From Streptomyces sp. CBMA152 (GTDB lineage: Bacteria > Actinomycetota > Actinomycetes > Streptomycetales > Streptomycetaceae), in assembly GCF_014596475.1 (NCBI RefSeq), contig NZ_MECJ01000039.1:1-64000 (forward strand): a DNA stretch of 64,000 nucleotides, in the 5' to 3' direction. Both the position numbers and the translations under genes were made by a program. A model generated the notes under the pieces. The model was not told where the DNA came from, did not search any database, and saw only the letters and a program-made list of their open reading frames with translations. Position 1 is the first letter of the stretch. Each line of letters begins with the position of its first letter. Positions 52,610 to 62,154 of the stretch are shown here, piece by piece.

Positions 52610-54244
52610 TCAGACCCGGGCCCGCGCGCGCTCCACCACCGAACTCAGGTTCAGCGTGTGCGGCAGCGTCCCGAAGGCGCTGCCCCAGTCGCCGCCGAGC
52701 CGGGACGCGCAGAACGCGTCCGCGACCTCGGAAGGCGCCCAGCGCACCAGGAGCGACCCCTGGAGCACCAGCGCGATGCGCTCCACCAGGCGGCGCGCCC
52801 GGGCCTCGATGCCGTCCAGGTCCGCGAGCTCCGTCAGCAGGTTCTTGATCGCCCCGTCCAGGCGGTGATCGGCGCCGCGCGCCTTTCCGACCTCCTGGAG
52901 GAACGCGTCGAGCGCCTGCGGCTCGCGCTGGAGCGCCCGCAGTACGTCCAGCGCCTGGACGTTGCCCGAGCCCTCCCAGATCGAGTTGAGCGGGGACTCG
53001 CGCAGCAGCCGGGGCAGCCCCGACTCCTCGACGTAGCCGTTGCCGCCCAGACACTCCAGCGCCTCGGCGACGACCGGCGTACAGCGCTTGGTCACCCAGT
53101 ACTTGGCGGCCGGGACCGCCAGCCGTAGCAGCGCCCGTTCCTCCTCCGTCCCCGAGTCGTTGGCGGCCGCGAGCCGCAGCGCGAGCGTGGTCGCCGCCTC
53201 CGACTCCAGGGCGAGGTCGGCCAGTACGTTCTTCATCAGCGGCTTCTCGATCAGCAGCCCGCCGAACGCGCTGCGGTACGCCGCGTGGTGGATCGCCTGC
53301 GCCACGCCCTGGCGCATCAGCGCCGCCGAGCCCACCACGCAGTCGAGCCGGGTCGCCGCCACCATCTCGATGATGGTGCGCACCCCGCGCCCCTCGTCGC
53401 CGACCCGGCGCGCCCAGGTCTCGTCGAACTCGACCTCGCTGGACGCGTTGGACCTGTTGCCCAGCTTGTCCTTGAGCCGCTGGATACGGAACGTGTTCCG
53501 GGTGCCGTCCTCCAGGACGCGGGGCACCAGGAAGCAGGTGAGCCCGCCGGGCGCCTGCGCGAGCACCAGGAACCCGTCGCACATCGGCGCCGAGCAGAAC
53601 CACTTGTGCCCGGTGAGCAGATACTCCCCGCCGTCGCCCAGCGGCTTGGCCTGGGTGGTGTTGGCCCGGACGTCACTGCCGCCCTGCTTCTCCGTCATGC
53701 CCATCCCGAAGAGCACCCCGCCCTTCTGCGAGGCGGGCCGCAGCCCCTCCTCGTACACATGGGAGGTGAGCCGGGGCTCCCACTCGGTGGCCAGCGCCGG
53801 GTCGGCCCGCAGCGCCGGCACGGCCGCGTGCGTCATCGACAGGGGGCACCCGTGGCCCGCCTCCGCCTGCGTCCACACCAGGAACCCGGCCGCCCGGCGC
53901 ACATGCCCACCGGGCCGTCCCCAGGCGTCCGTGAGCCCCGCCGAGACGGCGTGCCCGAGGAGCCGGTGCCAGCTGGGGTGGAAGTCGACCTCGTCGATCC
54001 GGTTCCCGTACCGGTCGTGGGTGCGCAGCTTCGGCGGGTTCTCGTTCGCCAGCACCCCCCACTCCTGGGCCTGCGCGGAACCCGCCGTGCGCCCGAGCGC
54101 GCTGAGTTCGTCGCGCGCGCCGTCGCGGAGTTCGGGCGCGAGATGCCGTTCGACCCCCTCGGCGAGTGCGCGGTCGGACGAGAAGACGTCGTATCCCACC
54201 AGGGGCGGAGCCTGGTTGGTCACTGTGTGGGTGGTGGCTGCCAT
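52610..54244 (-). CDS. Acyl-CoA dehydrogenase family protein, AidB-like
   Basis: A 544-aa flavoprotein of the acyl-CoA dehydrogenase superfamily. Segments GHGCPLSMTHAAVPALRA, LFGMGMTEKQGGSDVRANTT, YLLTGHKWFCSAPMCDGFLV and SPLNSIWEGSGNVQALDVLRAL match the AidB subgroup of the alkylation-damage response, which is longer than ordinary acyl-CoA dehydrogenases (~380 aa). Whether it acts on acyl-CoA or on DNA adducts is unknown. The ATG at 54244 is used; no clear ribosome binding site precedes it. It is divergent from the YihY/BrkB gene, with their starts only 17 bp apart, so their promoters overlap. Confidence 0.87.
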   Translation of the reverse strand: MAATTHTVTNQAPPLVGYDVFSSDRALAEGVERHLAPELRDGARDELSALGRTAGSAQAQEWGVLANENPPKLRTHDRYGNRIDEVDFHPSWHRLLGHAVSAGLTDAWGRPGGHVRRAAGFLVWTQAEAGHGCPLSMTHAAVPALRADPALATEWEPRLTSHVYEEGLRPASQKGGVLFGMGMTEKQGGSDVRANTTQAKPLGDGGEYLLTGHKWFCSAPMCDGFLVLAQAPGGLTCFLVPRVLEDGTRNTFRIQRLKDKLGNRSNASSEVEFDETWARRVGDEGRGVRTIIEMVAATRLDCVVGSAALMRQGVAQAIHHAAYRSAFGGLLIEKPLMKNVLADLALESEAATTLALRLAAANDSGTEEERALLRLAVPAAKYWVTKRCTPVVAEALECLGGNGYVEESGLPRLLRESPLNSIWEGSGNVQALDVLRALQREPQALDAFLQEVGKARGADHRLDGAIKNLLTELADLDGIEARARRLVERIALVLQGSLLVRWAPSEVADAFCASRLGGDWGSAFGTLPHTLNLSSVVERARARV

Positions 54245-54261
54245 GCCGATACGGTAAGGAG

Positions 54262-55431
54262 GTGCAGCCAGCAAATGAAACACCCGAGCGGCCATCGGGC
54301 CGACTCCACCGGGCCCCGAGCCGACTCCACCGGGCCCGTGTCCTCTACCGCAACGTCTCGAAGCGGAAGATGGCCTGGCTGCTCCTGAAGGACACCGTCA
54401 ATTCGTGCATCGAGTACCGCATCCTCGGACTCGCGGCCGAGGCGGCGTTCTTCACCCTGCTCTCGCTGCCCCCGCTGCTGCTCAGCCTTATCGCGCTGCT
54501 CGGATACGTGGACGGCTGGACCAACACGCACACCGTCACCAACATCGAGGACAACATCCTCACCGCCGCCCAGTCGGTCCTCTCCGACCGGGGCGTCAAC
54601 GATTTCGCCAAGCCGCTGCTCGAAGACGTCACCAAGGGGAAACGGCCGGAAATCGTCTCCCTCGGCTTCGCCTTCGCGCTCTGGTCGGGCTCACGGGCGG
54701 TGAACGTCTTCATCGACACGATCACCGTGATGTACGGGCTCGACGGCCGTCGGGGCATCGTGCGCACCCGGATGCTCTCGCTGCTGCTCTACATCGCGGC
54801 CCTGCTGATCGGCGCGCTTGTGCTGCCGCTGGCGGTGGTCGGCCCGGACCGGGTGGTCGAGCTCGTCCCCTGGGGAACGGAGCTGATCAGCGTCCTGTAC
54901 TGGCCGGTGATGATCCTGCTCTCGGTGGCGTTCCTGACCACGTTGTTCCACGTCTCGGTGCCGGTGCGCTCCCCGTGGATCGAGGACGTGCCGGGCGCGC
55001 TGGTGGCCCTCGCGATGTGGGTGCTCGGCTCGTTCCTGCTCCGCATCTACCTCACCAACACGGTCGAGGGCCCCACGATCTACGGCTCCCTGGCCGCGCC
55101 CGTGGCCGTCCTCCTGTGGATCGGCGTGTCCGCCTTCGCGGTCCTGGTCGGCGCGGCCGTCAACGCGGCGATCGACCGCGTGTGGCCGTCGGTCGCGACG
55201 GCGGCGGCCCGCGCGGCCAACGAACGCGTTAAGATGGCCCAGGCCGCGGAGATCGTCGCCCGCGCGGCTCAGGCCCGGGCGGCGTACCCGGACGACCCGG
55301 AGGACTTCGACCCCGGCGACCCCGGGATGCCCTCGGAGTACCCGGAGCGCTGGTCCCGCTTCCTGCCGCCGGACGACGTGAAGTCGCGGCTGCATGGGGG
55401 GCGGGATGCGCAGGGGAGGGACAAGGGGTAG
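54262..55431 (+). CDS. YihY/BrkB family membrane protein
   Basis: A 389-aa integral membrane protein with about six helices: LAAEAAFFTLLSLPPLLLSL, IVSLGFAFALWSGSRAV, LLLYIAALLIGALVLPLAVV, LYWPVMILLSVAFLTTLFHV, GALVALAMWVLGSFLLR and PVAVLLWIGVSAFAVLVG. This is the YihY/BrkB pattern once called ribonuclease BN. The family has no agreed function. A helical, charged C-terminal tail follows (~335-389). GTG 54262 is the best start in frame, though AGGAGG lies directly against it; the alternative is ATG 54370. A 17-bp direct repeat duplicates seven codons near the N-terminus. Confidence 0.85.
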   Translation: MQPANETPERPSGRLHRAPSRLHRARVLYRNVSKRKMAWLLLKDTVNSCIEYRILGLAAEAAFFTLLSLPPLLLSLIALLGYVDGWTNTHTVTNIEDNILTAAQSVLSDRGVNDFAKPLLEDVTKGKRPEIVSLGFAFALWSGSRAVNVFIDTITVMYGLDGRRGIVRTRMLSLLLYIAALLIGALVLPLAVVGPDRVVELVPWGTELISVLYWPVMILLSVAFLTTLFHVSVPVRSPWIEDVPGALVALAMWVLGSFLLRIYLTNTVEGPTIYGSLAAPVAVLLWIGVSAFAVLVGAAVNAAIDRVWPSVATAAARAANERVKMAQAAEIVARAAQARAAYPDDPEDFDPGDPGMPSEYPERWSRFLPPDDVKSRLHGGRDAQGRDKG

Positions 55432-55548
55432 GTGGCTGGCGCGCGACTCGGTCCCGGGTCACCTATAGGGGGGCGGGGCTGTGTCATTGTGCGGCTCCGC
55501 CGCGTGGGCGCGTCCAGCCACGCACGGTTCGCACCCGAATTGACCCAC

Positions 55549-58500
55549 TCACGCGTCAGTGAGCGCGTCCGTGATCGCACCCAGCGACGTGGTCACCAGA
55601 GTGGCCCCAGCGGCCCGCAGCTCCGCCGCCGAGGCGGCATCGTCGGCAAGCCCCACGAACGGGATCCCGAGCCGGACGGCCGTCGCCGCGGCGTGCGGCA
55701 TACGCCCGATCACCAGCGACCCGGCGACGATCCCAGCGGTTCCGAGGGCATCACGTACGGACTCCTCCGTACCCCCGGTGACGACGACCTGACGCCCGGA
55801 GTCGACGAGCGCACGGATCGCCTCGCGCGAGAGCGTGCCGTCGTGGTCGACGAGGACCTTGTGTACGGGGTCCAGGAGGGCGCGCAGCGGGTCGAGGGAG
55901 GGTCGGAGGGTGACCCGGAGGGAGAGCCGGCGCCCCGAGGCCGCCGGATCGCCCAGATACTCGTCCACCCACGCCTGCGCCACGTCGAGCTGGGCGAGCC
56001 CGAAGCCGCGCAGCCCGGGGCCGAGTTCGTCGCTCAGCCAGTGCGCGACCCGCTCCACCTGAGAGGCGGCTTCCGCGCTCGACGGCCAGGTGACGTCCGC
56101 CTCGGCGATGAAGGCGAGGCTGTCGAAGGTGCTGGGGAGGGGGAAACGGACGGCCGTGGAGTGGGGTGCGGCGGCCTCGACCCGTCGGAACCAGATGACG
56201 AGTCCGCCGCCCTCGAACCGCTCGTACGCGTCCGCGTCGCGCTCGTCGAGCATGCGGTGGAGCGCGTCCGGTACGCAGACGTCGACCGTGCCCGGGGGAG
56301 CCGTCTCCCGGGGGGCAGGCGCGATGCCGATGAGGTACCTCGACCGGATGAACTCGGCGTCGAGCTGCACCAGGGCGCGCAGGTGCACCGAGGCGAGCTC
56401 GGCGCGCGGCACGTTGCCCAGCAGCGCGTCGGGCAGCCACCGCACGAGCCGGTCCAGCGCGGCCGGTGCCGTGCAGTCGGGATGCAGGAGGAGGTGGCTG
56501 GCACCGTACGACTCCTGGACCTGGACCGCGACGCCGAACACCTCCTCGACGGTACGGATCAGCGCGGCGGGGACGGGGACCGTGTTGCCGTCGGCGCTCG
56601 ACGTCACCTCGATGACCACCATCGGGCGCGGCACGGCGCTGCGCAGCACGTCCCGCCGCTCGACGACCGTACGCAGCAGCTCGGTCAGTTCCCCGTGCCA
56701 CAGGGCCGCCCACTCGCCGGACATCTCCTCCAGCGGCTCGCCCGCCCACAGCCCCAGCGCGGTCTCGTACCGCTCCAGGGCAAGCGCGTTGTAGCCCTGG
56801 CGCTGGGCCGTCTCGGCCTGGGAGACGAGCTGTTCGACGCTGAAGAGGTCCACGTCGATGCCCTGGAGCAGCAGGCGGTACGTCGAGTCGGGCCCCTCCT
56901 GGACGGGATGGCCCTGCTGTACGAGGCGGGCGGCGACGGCGTGGACGTCCTCCGTCCACTCCGGCTCCCACAGCTCGGTACCGCTCACCCGGTTCCCGCG
57001 CGCCAGCACCAGCGCGCACAACATGCGCAGCTCCGGGCCGTCGCCGCCGGGGGACGGGACGCCGTTGACCCAGGACTCGGGCGGGCCGAGGAGACGGTAG
57101 ACGCGGCGGGCGCCGGCGGGGGTGGCCAGGAGCGCGGCGGCGGCGCGGCGGCGTACAGCGGGGGACTCGTCCAGGAGCTGGGCGATCGCCGTGTTGAGGG
57201 CGGTGGGCAGTCGTCCGGCGCGTACCGCGCCCGGGTTGGACGCCAGGGCCATGTCGTACAGCAGGGTCCCGACAGCGAGGAGGTCGTCCTCGGGCTTGGG
57301 CTTGGCTCTCGTATCCAGGACCCGGAGCCCCGGGTCGCAGAGCAGCACCCCCCGCTCGGGTGAGAGCAGGACGTTCTCGGCGCGTACCAGACCGTGCACG
57401 AGACCCTCCTCGTGCAGGGCCTCAAGGGCGGAGAGCAGTTCTCGTCCGGTGCGCGCGATGTCGTCCGCAGAGAACCCGTTCGGGTGGTCCCTCATCGCTT
57501 CGCTCAGTGTCGGTGCCTCCACCAGCTCGGTCACCAGGCACAGGTCGTTCCCGTCGCGGAACGCGTCGAAGTTCACGAGGAGACGGGGGTGCTGAATCCG
57601 CGCGATCTTGTAGGCGTCGGCAAGGAACCTCGCAGCGGAGTAAGTGAGTTCGGACGGGTAGGATTCGAGCCAGTCGAAGAGGGTCACTGCCACCCCCTGC
57701 CCCGTCGTCACGTTGACCGCCCGCCACACCTCCCCAGGCACCCGCGCCCCGAGCCGCGTCCCCATCCGCTCCCGCAACTCATACCGCCCCGCCAGCACCC
57801 GCCCCTCACCGCTCGCCCCCGACGGCCCCCGCAACAACCGCACGCTCTCCCTGCTCACCAGCGCGAACGGATCGCCCGGCACCGCCCCCACCGGCCCCCC
57901 GCGCGCCGCCACCAACGCGCGGAACTCGCCCGGGACCGCGCCCGCCAGCGCTTCGATGCGGGCGTTGACCCGGCTCAGCAGGCCGGCCGTGCGGGCGTGG
58001 GCGGTGTGCGGCAGGGTGCCGAGCAGGACGTCGCGTACGCCGGGGCGGAACTCGTACGCGCCCGCCGGGCCCGGCACGGACGTCAACATGCCGCTCAGGA
58101 CCACCTCGGCCAGATGCTGCGGCTGCGGGTGCGGCTCCACGGCCGCGTGGACCAGCCGCATCACCGGCAGATGCGCACACCCCACCGCCAGATGCGCCGC
58201 CAGCCGGAACGCCGCCGGGGAGGCCACCGAGCGGAACCGCAGGACGAGTTCATCGGCGGCAAGGTCGGGTACGGGCCCGGGCGGTTCGGAGGCCGGGGGC
58301 GGACGTAGCCCCAACAGCCCCACTGCCCCCGGAACTTGCGCCCCACCCCGCGCCCCCACCAGCTCCGCCCAGTTCCCCAGCCACCGCGCGGCGGGCTCCA
58401 GGACCGGCACCGGGATGGCGCCGGGGACGGCGGGGGCCGCGTCCGCGTCGTACGGGAGGAAGTTCAGGGACGCTCCCGCCGCGCCCGGGCCCGGGGTGCT

Positions 58501-59370
58501 CAGCAGGCCGGCGGTCGGGGCGAACGCCGAGTACTGCCAGAGGCGTTCGGGCAGTGGCTGGACGACGGCGACCGGCAGCGTGCGGGCCCAGCCGCGCACC
58601 GTGCGGTACCAGCGGCGGCCCGCCGGGCCGTCCCGCCACTGCGGGCCCATGCAGTCGCTGAGGACGAGGACGGCCGTGCGGCTCGTCGCCACCGGGCGTA
58701 CCGGAAGGGTGCCGTCGATCGCGAGCGGCAGGGTTTCCACCGTACGGAACGCGCCCGTCTGCGCCAGCGCCCGGTGCAGATCGCGCAGCAGCGGTCGCCA
58801 CATCGTCATGGTCGGGCCCGCGTCGAAGACGATCCGCAGATGCAGCCAGCGCTCCGGCCGGGGGCGCAGCACCGGGAGCCACCACTCGGGGCGCGCGCCG
58901 AACAGCGCGCCCCGGTGCGCGGTCGCCGCCTCGTCGAACTCCCGCTCGTGCGCCGACGGCACCCGCCGCTTCAACGGGCGTACGGCGCGCTGGAGCGCGA
59001 GCGGGTGCGCCAGCATCGCGGGCGCGGGCGCCAGCAGGGGCGCGTGCTCGCCGCCGCGCTCCGGCGCGGGCGCGGGGCGGCTCGGGGGAGGGGTGCGCAG
59101 GGGTACGCGCTCCGGGATGTCGGGACGGTCGGCGGGGGCGGGTGGTGGTTCGTCGGCCGGCGGGACATCGGGACGCGGGGTGTCCTCGGGGACGCCCGGC
59201 GGCGGCAGCCGGTCGCCGCCCGTCCGGACCTCGGGCTCCTCGCGCATGTGCCCGGCCAGCCACAGCAGTTCGGCGATCTCCTGGCCGGTGGGCGCGCGGG
59301 TGCCCGCCGCGCCGAGTACGCGGCGCAGCGCATCCGTCCGCCCGAAAGGGACCGGCTCGTCAGAAGTCAT
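55549..59370 (-). CDS. SAV_2336-type vWA-like / pseudokinase / BTAD / HAD-like fusion protein
   Basis: A 1273-aa multidomain protein. Residues ~1-50 form a helical segment and ~55-110 a Pro-rich linker. Residues ~178-350 form a vWA-like fold (LHLRIVFDAGPTMTMWRPL, AVLVLSDCMGPQW) within the SAV_2336-type N-terminal region. Residues ~523-760 are a protein-kinase fold: the catalytic loop reads HGLVRAENVLL (no Asp) and DFG is DPG, so it is probably a pseudokinase. Residues ~780-905 resemble a winged helix plus BTAD repeat (ALERYETALGLWAGEPLEEM). Residues ~920-1115 are unrecognised. Residues ~1170-1273 are HAD-like (VLVDHDGTLSREAIRAL, VVVTGGTEESVRDALG, GIPFVGLADDAASAAEL) and too short for a complete HAD with cap. 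It lies 9 nt after the MoxR gene. Confidence 0.8.
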   Translation of the reverse strand: MTSDEPVPFGRTDALRRVLGAAGTRAPTGQEIAELLWLAGHMREEPEVRTGGDRLPPPGVPEDTPRPDVPPADEPPPAPADRPDIPERVPLRTPPPSRPAPAPERGGEHAPLLAPAPAMLAHPLALQRAVRPLKRRVPSAHEREFDEAATAHRGALFGARPEWWLPVLRPRPERWLHLRIVFDAGPTMTMWRPLLRDLHRALAQTGAFRTVETLPLAIDGTLPVRPVATSRTAVLVLSDCMGPQWRDGPAGRRWYRTVRGWARTLPVAVVQPLPERLWQYSAFAPTAGLLSTPGPGAAGASLNFLPYDADAAPAVPGAIPVPVLEPAARWLGNWAELVGARGGAQVPGAVGLLGLRPPPASEPPGPVPDLAADELVLRFRSVASPAAFRLAAHLAVGCAHLPVMRLVHAAVEPHPQPQHLAEVVLSGMLTSVPGPAGAYEFRPGVRDVLLGTLPHTAHARTAGLLSRVNARIEALAGAVPGEFRALVAARGGPVGAVPGDPFALVSRESVRLLRGPSGASGEGRVLAGRYELRERMGTRLGARVPGEVWRAVNVTTGQGVAVTLFDWLESYPSELTYSAARFLADAYKIARIQHPRLLVNFDAFRDGNDLCLVTELVEAPTLSEAMRDHPNGFSADDIARTGRELLSALEALHEEGLVHGLVRAENVLLSPERGVLLCDPGLRVLDTRAKPKPEDDLLAVGTLLYDMALASNPGAVRAGRLPTALNTAIAQLLDESPAVRRRAAAALLATPAGARRVYRLLGPPESWVNGVPSPGGDGPELRMLCALVLARGNRVSGTELWEPEWTEDVHAVAARLVQQGHPVQEGPDSTYRLLLQGIDVDLFSVEQLVSQAETAQRQGYNALALERYETALGLWAGEPLEEMSGEWAALWHGELTELLRTVVERRDVLRSAVPRPMVVIEVTSSADGNTVPVPAALIRTVEEVFGVAVQVQESYGASHLLLHPDCTAPAALDRLVRWLPDALLGNVPRAELASVHLRALVQLDAEFIRSRYLIGIAPAPRETAPPGTVDVCVPDALHRMLDERDADAYERFEGGGLVIWFRRVEAAAPHSTAVRFPLPSTFDSLAFIAEADVTWPSSAEAASQVERVAHWLSDELGPGLRGFGLAQLDVAQAWVDEYLGDPAASGRRLSLRVTLRPSLDPLRALLDPVHKVLVDHDGTLSREAIRALVDSGRQVVVTGGTEESVRDALGTAGIVAGSLVIGRMPHAAATAVRLGIPFVGLADDAASAAELRAAGATLVTTSLGAITDALTDA

Positions 59371-59379
59371 CAGTGGTCA

Positions 59380-60399
59380 TCAGTAGTCGTCGAGCCGGGG
59401 TTCGCCGGGCTCCAGGCCCTGGCTCAGATACGGCATCAGATACTCGGCGAGCTGGCTGCGGGAGGCCCCCGTAAGTCCCGAAGTGCGCGTCAGATAGACC
59501 GCGTTGAGCAGCTGGTCCGTCGCCAGCTCGCCACCGGACGCGCGATGCAGGAACCGGTCGACCAGCTCCAGCGCGTCCGGGTCCAGCTCGCCCAGATGCG
59601 CCTCCACGATCGCCTTCAGCTGGCTCTCGTCGGGCTGCCGGAGCTCCAGCGTCACACAGCGGCGCAGGAACGCGGGCGGGAACTCGCGCTCGCCGTTGCT
59701 GGTGAGGACGACGAAGGGGAAGGCGTTGCACCGCACCCGACCCCGGCGCACCTTCGCCCGCCAGTCCCCGCCCGACATCAGCACCTCGGCCTCGGGGGCG
59801 CGGTGGGCGGTCCGTACGAGCTCCGGAATCTCGAACTGGCCCTCCTCCAGAACGTTGAGCAGGTCGTTCGGCAGGTCCAGGTCGCCCTTGTCGATTTCGT
59901 CGATCAGCAGGACGCGCGGGTTCTGGTACGGCAGGAGCGCCGTGCCGAGCGGGCCGAGCCGCAGATGGTCCTCGATGCCGTTCCGCGAGTACGCCTCGCT
60001 CTCCCGTGACGCGTACAGCCGCGACAGCGGGTCGTACTGGTACAGCCCGTCGGTGAGCGTGCTGCGGCTGGTGATGTTCCAGCGCAGCACCGGCCCCAGC
60101 ATCAGCTCGCGCGCGACCGCGTACGGCAGACTCGACTTGCCGCTGCCGGGCGGGCCGGTGACGAGGAGCGGTCGTCTCAAATACAGGGCTGCGTTGACCA
60201 GTTCGACGCTGTGATCGGTGACGACGTACGTCTGGGCCCGGTGGGTGCGGTCCGGTGACGCGGACGCGTCGTCCGGGTCCTCCGACGGCGGCGGCAGCAG
60301 CGGCTTGCCGTTGAAGGCGCGCCAGGGCGGCGGTGGGGGTAACTGGGCGATCCCGGCGTGCGGTTCACCGCCGCCGGTGTACACGGGCCACAGGGACAC
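59380..60399 (-). CDS. MoxR-like AAA ATPase
   Basis: A 339-aa AAA+ ATPase. A Pro-rich N-terminus (~15-40) precedes Walker A LLVTGPPGSGKSSLPYAVA (~82-91), Walker B VLLIDEIDKGDLDLPNDLL (~162-171), sensor 1 VVLTSNGEREFPPAFLRRC (~231, with the arginine finger) and the helical lid. MoxR proteins act as chaperone-like remodelers that work with vWA partners, and such a vWA-like partner is encoded immediately downstream. GTG 60399 has GGAG eight nt upstream. It lies 15 nt after the stop codon of the protease gene. Confidence 0.88.
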   Translation of the reverse strand: MSLWPVYTGGGEPHAGIAQLPPPPPWRAFNGKPLLPPPSEDPDDASASPDRTHRAQTYVVTDHSVELVNAALYLRRPLLVTGPPGSGKSSLPYAVARELMLGPVLRWNITSRSTLTDGLYQYDPLSRLYASRESEAYSRNGIEDHLRLGPLGTALLPYQNPRVLLIDEIDKGDLDLPNDLLNVLEEGQFEIPELVRTAHRAPEAEVLMSGGDWRAKVRRGRVRCNAFPFVVLTSNGEREFPPAFLRRCVTLELRQPDESQLKAIVEAHLGELDPDALELVDRFLHRASGGELATDQLLNAVYLTRTSGLTGASRSQLAEYLMPYLSQGLEPGEPRLDDY

Positions 60400-60414
60400 A
60401 GGGGCTCCAGTCGG

Positions 60415-62154
60415 TCAGCTCAGCGGGGAGCGGTCGGGCGGGGTGACGGGCGGGAAGCGGCGCGGGTCCTCCCAGACCAGCGTCAGCCCGGCCGCCCAGT
60501 GCGGCGCGTCCTCGTCGTGCACGAACGCCTCCTTGCGCAACTTCAGTACGTGGCCGGGGAGTTCGCCGGGCGCGAGTCGGGTCAGCCGCTCGGCCAGCGC
60601 GTCCAGGAAGCCGGTTCCCCGGCAGCCGCCGTCGCAGGACGCCCCGGCGCAGCCCGTGTGCGGCCACAGCACGATCGGCGAGGGCGCGTCGAGCGCGGCC
60701 CCGTGCGGGCCGCTCGCCGCACGGCCGGGAACCGGTGGCCGGGCGAACCCCACCGGCCCGTACACATCCTGGAGTTGTACGGAGAGCTTGTCCGGCCGGG
60801 GCGCCGCGCCGCACTCGATGCGGTGCACCGGGGAGGTGTGCCGGCCGTCGAGGATTTCCCACATCTGGCGCAGGGTCCACTGCAGCCTCGGGTTGCGGCG
60901 GCGCAGCCGGTCCATCACGACGACCGGCGAGACACAGCCGAGCGGCGGCTCGATGCCCTTGCGGCGGACCCACTGGTCGACCGGCTTGTTCAGCCAGTTG
61001 CGCGGCAGCGCGAAGGCGACGAGCGCCCGCCCCCGGTCGTCGAGATCGCCGAACGCGTCGTCGACCCGGTCGAGGACCCAGTCGCGCAGCTGCTTCTCGC
61101 CGGTGATCGTGGTCGCGTCGACGAGCCTGCGGCTGCCATCGCGGTACGCGTACACCTCGACCAAGAGCGCGTTCCTGCCCTCGCCGCTGCGGTTGATGTC
61201 GACCAGGACCGGCGACCAGCCGAGGTCGGGCGCCCGGCCGCCCGGGCTCGCCGGGGCATCGCGACGGGACCGGTACGCCTGCGCCCACGCGCGCAGCTCG
61301 CGCCCGAGCTCCGGGTCGGGCGCGGGTCCCTCGTCGACCGCCGTCGCCAGCCGTACGGCGAACTCGGCGAGCGGGAAGGCTCCCGCCCGGGGCGCCGACT
61401 CCGCCAGCAGATGCCACACCGCCTCCCACACGCGCGCGAACCCGCCGTCCGGCGGCGCGAGTCCGAGCGGCCCCACCGCCTGCCGGAACAGCCGGTCCGG
61501 ATCGGCCGTTCCGTCCGGCACGCGCGCGACGAGCCCGGCCAGCGCGCGCTTCTCACCGGGCTCGTGGCCTGGGGTCGGCACGTGCTCGGCCAGCGGCGGC
61601 CAGGACCGGGCGAGGACATGCGCCGAGACCATCCGCACGGGCTCCATCGCGCACACCATGCCGACCACCTCACCGCCCTCCGCGAGACTCACCGCCGACC
61701 CGCTGAACCCGCCGCTCACCGACGATCCGTACCCCTTCCAGTCCTCCAGCTGGGTCCATTCATTGCCGGTCAACTGGTCGGTGGAAGCGCGGAGTTCGCT
61801 GATCAGGCCCTCTTCGTAGTCCTGCGGGAAGCCGTGGGCGAGGAGCTTGGGGGCGGGGTACGCGTATGGCGCGTCCAGGCGGGCGAAGCGGGCGGGGCGC
61901 ACCGGCACCGGGCCGGGCAGCTCCAGAACGGCCCAGTCGCCGGGGTCCCGGCTGTCACCCGCCCACCCGCCGCGCGCCACCACGCGCGCGAGGACGGGCT
62001 CGTGGCCCGGGAGTCCCGGGAAGCGGATCTCGGCCCGCTCCTCCTGCCACACCACATGCGCGCAGGTCAGCACATGGCGGTCGGTGAACAGGAATCCGGC
62101 GCCGACCGTGCCGCCGCCGCAGGAGATGTGCGTGTGCCAGGAGGGTGACGCCAT
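60415..62154 (-). CDS. Trypsin-like serine protease with VMAP-C-like C-terminus
   Basis: A 579-aa protein with no signal peptide. The N-terminal ~200 residues are a trypsin-like protease with a complete triad: VLTCAHVV (His33), DPGDWAVLEL (Asp73) and GGFSGSAV (Ser151). The remaining region includes VDINRSGEGRNALLVEVYAY, ALVAFALPRNWLNKPVDQWV and, at the end, GLTLVWEDPRRFPP. These are typical of the VMAP C-terminal module that accompanies MoxR/vWA pairs in predicted conflict systems. The protease is the likely effector inside the cell. It starts at ATG 62154, sharing one base with the preceding stop codon (TGATG). Confidence 0.82.
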   Translation of the reverse strand: MASPSWHTHISCGGGTVGAGFLFTDRHVLTCAHVVWQEERAEIRFPGLPGHEPVLARVVARGGWAGDSRDPGDWAVLELPGPVPVRPARFARLDAPYAYPAPKLLAHGFPQDYEEGLISELRASTDQLTGNEWTQLEDWKGYGSSVSGGFSGSAVSLAEGGEVVGMVCAMEPVRMVSAHVLARSWPPLAEHVPTPGHEPGEKRALAGLVARVPDGTADPDRLFRQAVGPLGLAPPDGGFARVWEAVWHLLAESAPRAGAFPLAEFAVRLATAVDEGPAPDPELGRELRAWAQAYRSRRDAPASPGGRAPDLGWSPVLVDINRSGEGRNALLVEVYAYRDGSRRLVDATTITGEKQLRDWVLDRVDDAFGDLDDRGRALVAFALPRNWLNKPVDQWVRRKGIEPPLGCVSPVVVMDRLRRRNPRLQWTLRQMWEILDGRHTSPVHRIECGAAPRPDKLSVQLQDVYGPVGFARPPVPGRAASGPHGAALDAPSPIVLWPHTGCAGASCDGGCRGTGFLDALAERLTRLAPGELPGHVLKLRKEAFVHDEDAPHWAAGLTLVWEDPRRFPPVTPPDRSPLS

